From NCBI GenBank assembly GCA_963930055.1, contig CAWVKS010000001.1, forward strand, positions 1 to 64,000: DNA of 64,000 nucleotides. Reading direction: 5' to 3'. Shown one piece after another: positions 60,912 to 64,000 of the stretch (position 1 is the first letter of the stretch; the number at the start of each line of letters is the position of its first letter). Source of the DNA: Pullichristensenella sp963930055 (GTDB taxonomy: Bacteria; Bacillota; Clostridia; Christensenellales; Aristaeellaceae). The notes beneath the pieces were generated by a model. It saw nothing but the letters and a program-made list of their open reading frames with translations. It was not told the origin of the DNA and did not search any database. Made by a program: the position numbers and the translations under genes.

Positions 60912-61691
60912 TTGGAAAAGCCGCGCTACAAAAACTGGATACCGGCCGGGCTGGTCGCCGTGGCGCTCCTCGGGGCGCTGGCGCTGCTGCTCTGCGCGCG
61001 CCTGCTGGTGGAAAGGGCCGCCGTTGCCGGCTTCATTCTCATGCTCATTTCCTTTGCGGCGCTTTTTCTCGGCCTCTACCTTTTGCGCGCGCGCACGGCG
61101 CTGGACTATGAGGGCGGCGGCGTGCAGGGCAAGGCGCTCGATGTCGTGCTGCGCCACCTTGTCAAGGCCGGCTGGGACGGCCGTGGCCGCGTGCTGGATA
61201 TCGGCTGCGGCAGCGGGGCGCTGGCCGTAAAACTGGCCAGGGCGCACCCCCATGCCCTCGTCACCGGCCTGGACGTCTGGGGCAGGGGATGGGCGTACAG
61301 CCAGAAGCTCTGCGAGGACAACGCCCGCCTGGAGGGCGTCTCCGCCCGCGTGGCGTTCCGCCGGGGCGACGCGGCGAAGCTGCCCTTTGTGGACGGCGCG
61401 TTCGACGCCGTGGCGAGCAACTTCGTCTTTCACGAAGTGCGCTCCCAGCCGGACAAGCAGGCGCTCGTCCTCGAAGCCCTGCGCGTGCTGCGCCCGGGCG
61501 GCGCGTTCGCCTTGCAGGATACGTTTTTTGACCGCCGCGTTTATGGCGACGCGCAGGCATTTGTGGACGCCCTGCGCCCGCACGTCAGCGAACTCCACCT
61601 CGTCGATCCCCGCAAGCCGGGCTTCGCCCCCGGCTTCCTCAACACCCGCATGATGCTGGGCAACATGGGCATCCTCTGGGGCAGGAAATAG
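60912..61691 (+). CDS. Membrane-anchored SAM-dependent methyltransferase
   Basis: A 259-residue protein. Two N-terminal membrane helices (about residues 8-56), then a class I methyltransferase: VLDIGCGSGALAVKLA (motif I), LVTGLDVWGRGWAYS, VASNFVFHEVRS and VLRPGGAFALQD. TTG 60912 is proposed because GGAGGTG ends 6 bases before it; ATG 60894 has no such site. It is followed after 40 bases by an HMA-domain gene, and preceded by the GTTAG palindrome. The methyl acceptor is unknown; a lipid, quinone or metal-related substrate is possible. Confidence 0.85.
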   Translation: MEKPRYKNWIPAGLVAVALLGALALLLCARLLVERAAVAGFILMLISFAALFLGLYLLRARTALDYEGGGVQGKALDVVLRHLVKAGWDGRGRVLDIGCGSGALAVKLARAHPHALVTGLDVWGRGWAYSQKLCEDNARLEGVSARVAFRRGDAAKLPFVDGAFDAVASNFVFHEVRSQPDKQALVLEALRVLRPGGAFALQDTFFDRRVYGDAQAFVDALRPHVSELHLVDPRKPGFAPGFLNTRMMLGNMGILWGRK

Positions 61692-61731
61692 GGAAACGCG
61701 GCAGAGACACAGCTTTGAAAGGAGGATCCCC

Positions 61732-61995
61732 ATGGTCAAAATCACCGCGCAGGTCGAAGGCATGCGCTGCGGCATGTGCGAAGCCCACGTCAACGACGTC
61801 GTGCGCCGCGCGTTCGCCGTAAAAAAAGTCTCATCTTCCCACGCCAGGGGGCAGACGGTCATACTCGCGGAGCAGGATATCGACGACGGCCGTTTGCGGA
61901 AGGTCATCCACGATACGGGTTACGAAGTAACTTCCATCACGCGCGAGCCCTGCGCGCAAAAGGGCGGGCTATTCTCCTTCCTGCACAGGGGATAG
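61732..61995 (+). CDS. HMA heavy-metal-binding domain protein
   Basis: An 87-residue HMA domain with GMRCGMCEAH (Cys13, Cys16) as metal motif, and ILAEQDIDDGRLRKVIHDTGYEV as the second half. A 20-residue basic tail contains CAQKGGLFSFLHRG. AAAGGAGG lies 7 bases before ATG 61732. In the operon it accompanies a methyltransferase behind a DtxR-like site; a metal carrier or sensing role is likely. The CxxC resembles CopZ/MerP but the specificity is open. Confidence 0.9.
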   Translation: MVKITAQVEGMRCGMCEAHVNDVVRRAFAVKKVSSSHARGQTVILAEQDIDDGRLRKVIHDTGYEVTSITREPCAQKGGLFSFLHRG

Positions 61996-62040
61996 GCCGT
62001 CCCAAAAACAGACTGCAAACGGTGCGCCGCGACGCCGCCC

Positions 62041-62074
62041 GCTGCCGGGGAAACGCTCCCCGGCAGCGCTTTTT
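62041..62074 (+). terminator. Terminator of the methyltransferase-HMA operon
   Basis: GCTGCCGGGG / CCCCGGCAGC 10-bp stem, AAACGCT loop, then GCTTTTT. Confidence 0.92.
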
Positions 62075-62137
62075 GCGCAAAAATGCACCAAAAAACAATG
62101 CATATGGCCGAATTTTTTCAAAAACAGGGAAACGCGC

Positions 62138-62166
62138 TTGCGCTTTTGAAATGTAAAGGCTATAAT
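62138..62166 (+). promoter_or_regulatory. Promoter of the split transketolase operon
   Basis: TTGCGC (62138-62143), 17-bp spacer, TATAAT (62161-62166). Transcription start near 62173. Confidence 0.85.
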
Positions 62167-62174
62167 AACAACTG

Positions 62175-62310
62175 GATAGTTAAACTACCTACTATCATCC
62201 GGCTTTCCCGATTTTTCCACCCGTCCCGTACGCCTCCCGGCACGCCGACCCATCCGCCGACAGCCCCATACACTTCCCGCCGCACGCCCTACGCAAAGGA
62301 GGTATGCGCA
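62175..62310 (+). promoter_or_regulatory. C-rich leader of the transketolase operon with 5' stem
   Basis: The 135-nt leader opens with GATAGT-n10-ACTATC (62175-62196). Then 62205-62290 is strikingly C-rich and G-poor, like a Rho utilisation site, and ends in the AAAGGAGGT ribosome site. No known riboswitch was recognised. Confidence 0.45.
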
Positions 62311-63144
62311 ATGGCCCTTTCTCCTCAGGAAAAGCAGAGACTTCAAGACATTGCCCGCGAGTTGCGCCTGACGGTCATCGACGTCATGGCCTGGTCTGGC
62401 GGCGCGCACGTGGGCGGCTCCCTGAGCATCATCGACATACTCACCATCCTCTACTTCAAGTACCTGGACGTCAACCCCGCCGACCCCCAGTGGGATGAGC
62501 GCGACCGCTTCGTGCTCTCCAAGGGCCACGCGGCGGCGGGTCTCATCCCCGTGCTGGCCAAGCGCGGCTTCTTCCCGGAGGAGACGCTCAAGACGTTCAA
62601 CCACTTCGGCTCTCCGTTTGCCATGCACCCGGATTCCAACAAGGTCATCGGCTGCGACGCCTCGGCGGGCAGCCTCGGCCACGGCCTTTCCATGGCGGTG
62701 GGCATGGCCCTGGGCGCGCGCCAGCGCAAAATGCCGTGGAAAACCGTCTGCCTGATGGGCGACGGCGAATGCTGCGAGGGCAGCGTCTGGGAGGCGGCCA
62801 TGTCCGCGCCGCACTTCAAACTGGGCAACCTCATCGGCATCGTCGACCGCAACCGCTACATGATCGACGGCGAGACCGAGGACGTCATGCCGCTGGAACC
62901 GTTCGCCGACAAGTGGCGCGCCTTCGGCTGGGACGTCGTCGAAGTGGACGGCCACGATTTCGACCAGCTCGACGGGGCGCTTTCCAGGGCCTGGGCGGCC
63001 ACGGACGTGCCCGTGCTCATCCTCGCCCACACCATCAAGGGCAAGGGCGTGGACTTCATGGAAAACAACGTCGTCTACCACTACGCGTCCGCCGATTCGG
63101 AGCTGTGCGCCCGCGCCAAGGCCTCGATCCTGAAGGAGGGATAA
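62311..63144 (+). CDS. Transketolase, N-terminal subunit
   Basis: A 277-residue thiamine-diphosphate enzyme subunit. The TPP-binding motif GDGECCEGSVWEAAMSAPHFKLGNLIGIVDRN (residues about 151-182; key GDGECCEG...N) and HVGGSLSIIDILTILYFKYL, SKGHAAAGLIPVLA and GSLGHGLSMAVGMAL are clear. ATG 62311 follows AAGGAGGT by 8 bases. The C-terminal subunit starts right after, so the enzyme is split in two, as common in Clostridia and archaea. It moves two-carbon units in the non-oxidative pentose phosphate pathway, or acts on related sugars. Confidence 0.95.
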   Translation: MALSPQEKQRLQDIARELRLTVIDVMAWSGGAHVGGSLSIIDILTILYFKYLDVNPADPQWDERDRFVLSKGHAAAGLIPVLAKRGFFPEETLKTFNHFGSPFAMHPDSNKVIGCDASAGSLGHGLSMAVGMALGARQRKMPWKTVCLMGDGECCEGSVWEAAMSAPHFKLGNLIGIVDRNRYMIDGETEDVMPLEPFADKWRAFGWDVVEVDGHDFDQLDGALSRAWAATDVPVLILAHTIKGKGVDFMENNVVYHYASADSELCARAKASILKEG

Positions 63145-63145
63145 T

Positions 63146-64000
63146 ATGGCAGTCGTGACCGGAACCAACTGGAACGCCTACGATGCGGCGACCATGACCT
63201 CCCGCGAGATCTACGGCCGCACGCTGGCCGAACTGGGCAAGCACAACGAAAAGATCGTCGGCCTCACCGCCGACCTTGCCAAGACCACGGCCATCGTCCA
63301 TTTCGCCAAGGCCTTCCCGGACCGCTTTTACAACGTGGGCATCGCCGAGCAGAACATGTTCGGCATGGCGGCGGGTCTTGCCAAGGCGGGGCTGATCCCC
63401 TTTGCCTCCACCATGGCCATCTTCGCCTGCATGCGCGCCGGCGAGCAGATCCGCACGGACATCGCCTACCAGAACCTGCCGGTAAAGATCATCGCCACCC
63501 ACGCCGGCATCTCCTTCGGCCACGCCGGCACCACCCACCACTGCACCGAGGATTTCGCCATCATGCGCGCTATCCCCAACATGACGGTCATCTGCCCGGC
63601 GGACGGCATCGAGACCTCCAAGGCGGTGCAGGCCTGCGTGGACACGCCCGGCCCGGTCTACATCCGCATCGGCCGCGGCTTCGAGCCGCCCTGCTATGAG
63701 AGCGATGACTATACCTACGAGATCGGCAAGGCCATCACCATGCGCGAGGGCACGGATCTGACCATCATCTGCTGCGGCATCGCCGTGCTGCAGGCGATGA
63801 ACGCCGCCCGCGTGCTTTCTGAGACGGACGGCCTCTCCGTGCGCGTGGTCAACATGCACACCATCAAGCCCATCGACCGCGAGGCCATTTTGAAGGCCGT
63901 CACCGACACGCGGCGCATACTCACCATCGAGGAACACAACGTCATCGGCGGCCTGGGCGACGCGGTAGGCAGCGTCATCGCCGAGTCCGGCAAGGGCTGC
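63146..64000 (+). CDS. Transketolase, C-terminal subunit (cut by window edge)
   Basis: 285 codons are visible and the frame runs off the end; the full protein is about 310-320 residues. It holds the pyrimidine-binding domain (KIVGLTADLAKTT, FYNVGIAEQNMFGMAAGLA with the catalytic Glu, HAGISFGHAGTTHHCTEDFAIMR) and the start of the C-terminal domain (GPVYIRIGRG, ILTIEEHNVIGGLG). ATG 63146 is one base after the stop of the N-subunit gene, with AAGGAGGG ahead. Pairs with the N-subunit to make the active heterotetramer. Confidence 0.95.
   Translation, partial: MAVVTGTNWNAYDAATMTSREIYGRTLAELGKHNEKIVGLTADLAKTTAIVHFAKAFPDRFYNVGIAEQNMFGMAAGLAKAGLIPFASTMAIFACMRAGEQIRTDIAYQNLPVKIIATHAGISFGHAGTTHHCTEDFAIMRAIPNMTVICPADGIETSKAVQACVDTPGPVYIRIGRGFEPPCYESDDYTYEIGKAITMREGTDLTIICCGIAVLQAMNAARVLSETDGLSVRVVNMHTIKPIDREAILKAVTDTRRILTIEEHNVIGGLGDAVGSVIAESGKGC

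Noticed and set aside
56565..61907. 1780-codon open frame on the minus strand over the Cys/His-repeat gene
   Set aside because: It is antisense to a well-supported protein with ribosome site and terminator; its Val/Ala/Arg-rich translation is an artefact of high GC in the opposing frame.

Overview
The window is a GC-rich, densely coded bacterial chromosome segment, most likely from a spore-forming or recently spore-forming member of the Clostridia (Bacillota). Supporting signs are an uninterrupted sporulation sigma factor of the SigK type, a GerW/YtfJ spore protein next to a DUF2953 protein, a textbook CtsR operator in front of clpB, SigA-like promoters (TTGACA-17-TATAAT) with strong GGAGG ribosome sites, an anaerobic outfit (rubredoxin, ferredoxin, glycyl-radical module, radical SAM protein) and no respiratory genes. 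No rRNA, tRNA, phage, insertion sequence or CRISPR array was seen. High GC makes many long antisense frames; these were ignored.

Layout. 1-2040: the end of a Nudix gene, rubredoxin, and a four-gene operon (NifX-like protein, DUF134 regulator, stand-alone glycyl-radical-like module, BFD-type iron-sulfur protein) behind a strong promoter with a perfect palindrome. 2100-9600: esterase, SPL-like radical SAM protein, a glycogen/maltodextrin pair (glgP plus a GH13 gene broken by two single-base insertions) and an aminotransferase. 9700-15300: UPF0303, YdcF-like, LCP and MFS proteins, then DUF2953-gerW and sigK. 15300-19100: a small XRE-controlled divergent module with an 18-bp-arm operator, then a Zn/Cd efflux operon (ArsR, HMA protein, P1B ATPase). 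19100-23050: an iron-chelate ABC importer in YclNOPQ order. 23300-29760: a C69 dipeptidase, recF, typA, prfC. 29850-38000: mgtE with a structured leader, a TtcA-like PP-loop protein, an ECF S component, an orphan SpoOB-type kinase on a leaderless transcript, a degenerate CbiC-like protein and clpB. 37400-45700: a PadR-DUF1700-DUF4097 operon, ATP-grasp protein, diglyceride glycosyltransferase with NagD-like phosphatase, deoxyinosine glycosylase (leaderless), pyrimidine-nucleoside phosphorylase and a membrane protein. 45700-56300: aldo/keto reductase, carboxymuconolactone decarboxylase homologue, deformylase-patatin-hydrolase operon, an EF-G paralogue, a CAP-domain exoprotein, mutY and a CapA-like protein. 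56600-64000: a large membrane protein with 13 tandem Cys/His modules, a ferredoxin protein, a methyltransferase-HMA pair under a DtxR-like palindrome, and a split transketolase whose second subunit runs off the window.

The most unusual items are the 13-module zinc-ribbon-like surface protein, the stand-alone NrdD-type glycyl-radical module, two genes sharing an identical 18-nt leaderless promoter/start block, a CbiC homologue lacking its catalytic histidine, the uncharacterised mgtE leader, and a pair of GTTAG-n6-CTAAC operators that may join iron uptake to the methyltransferase-HMA locus.
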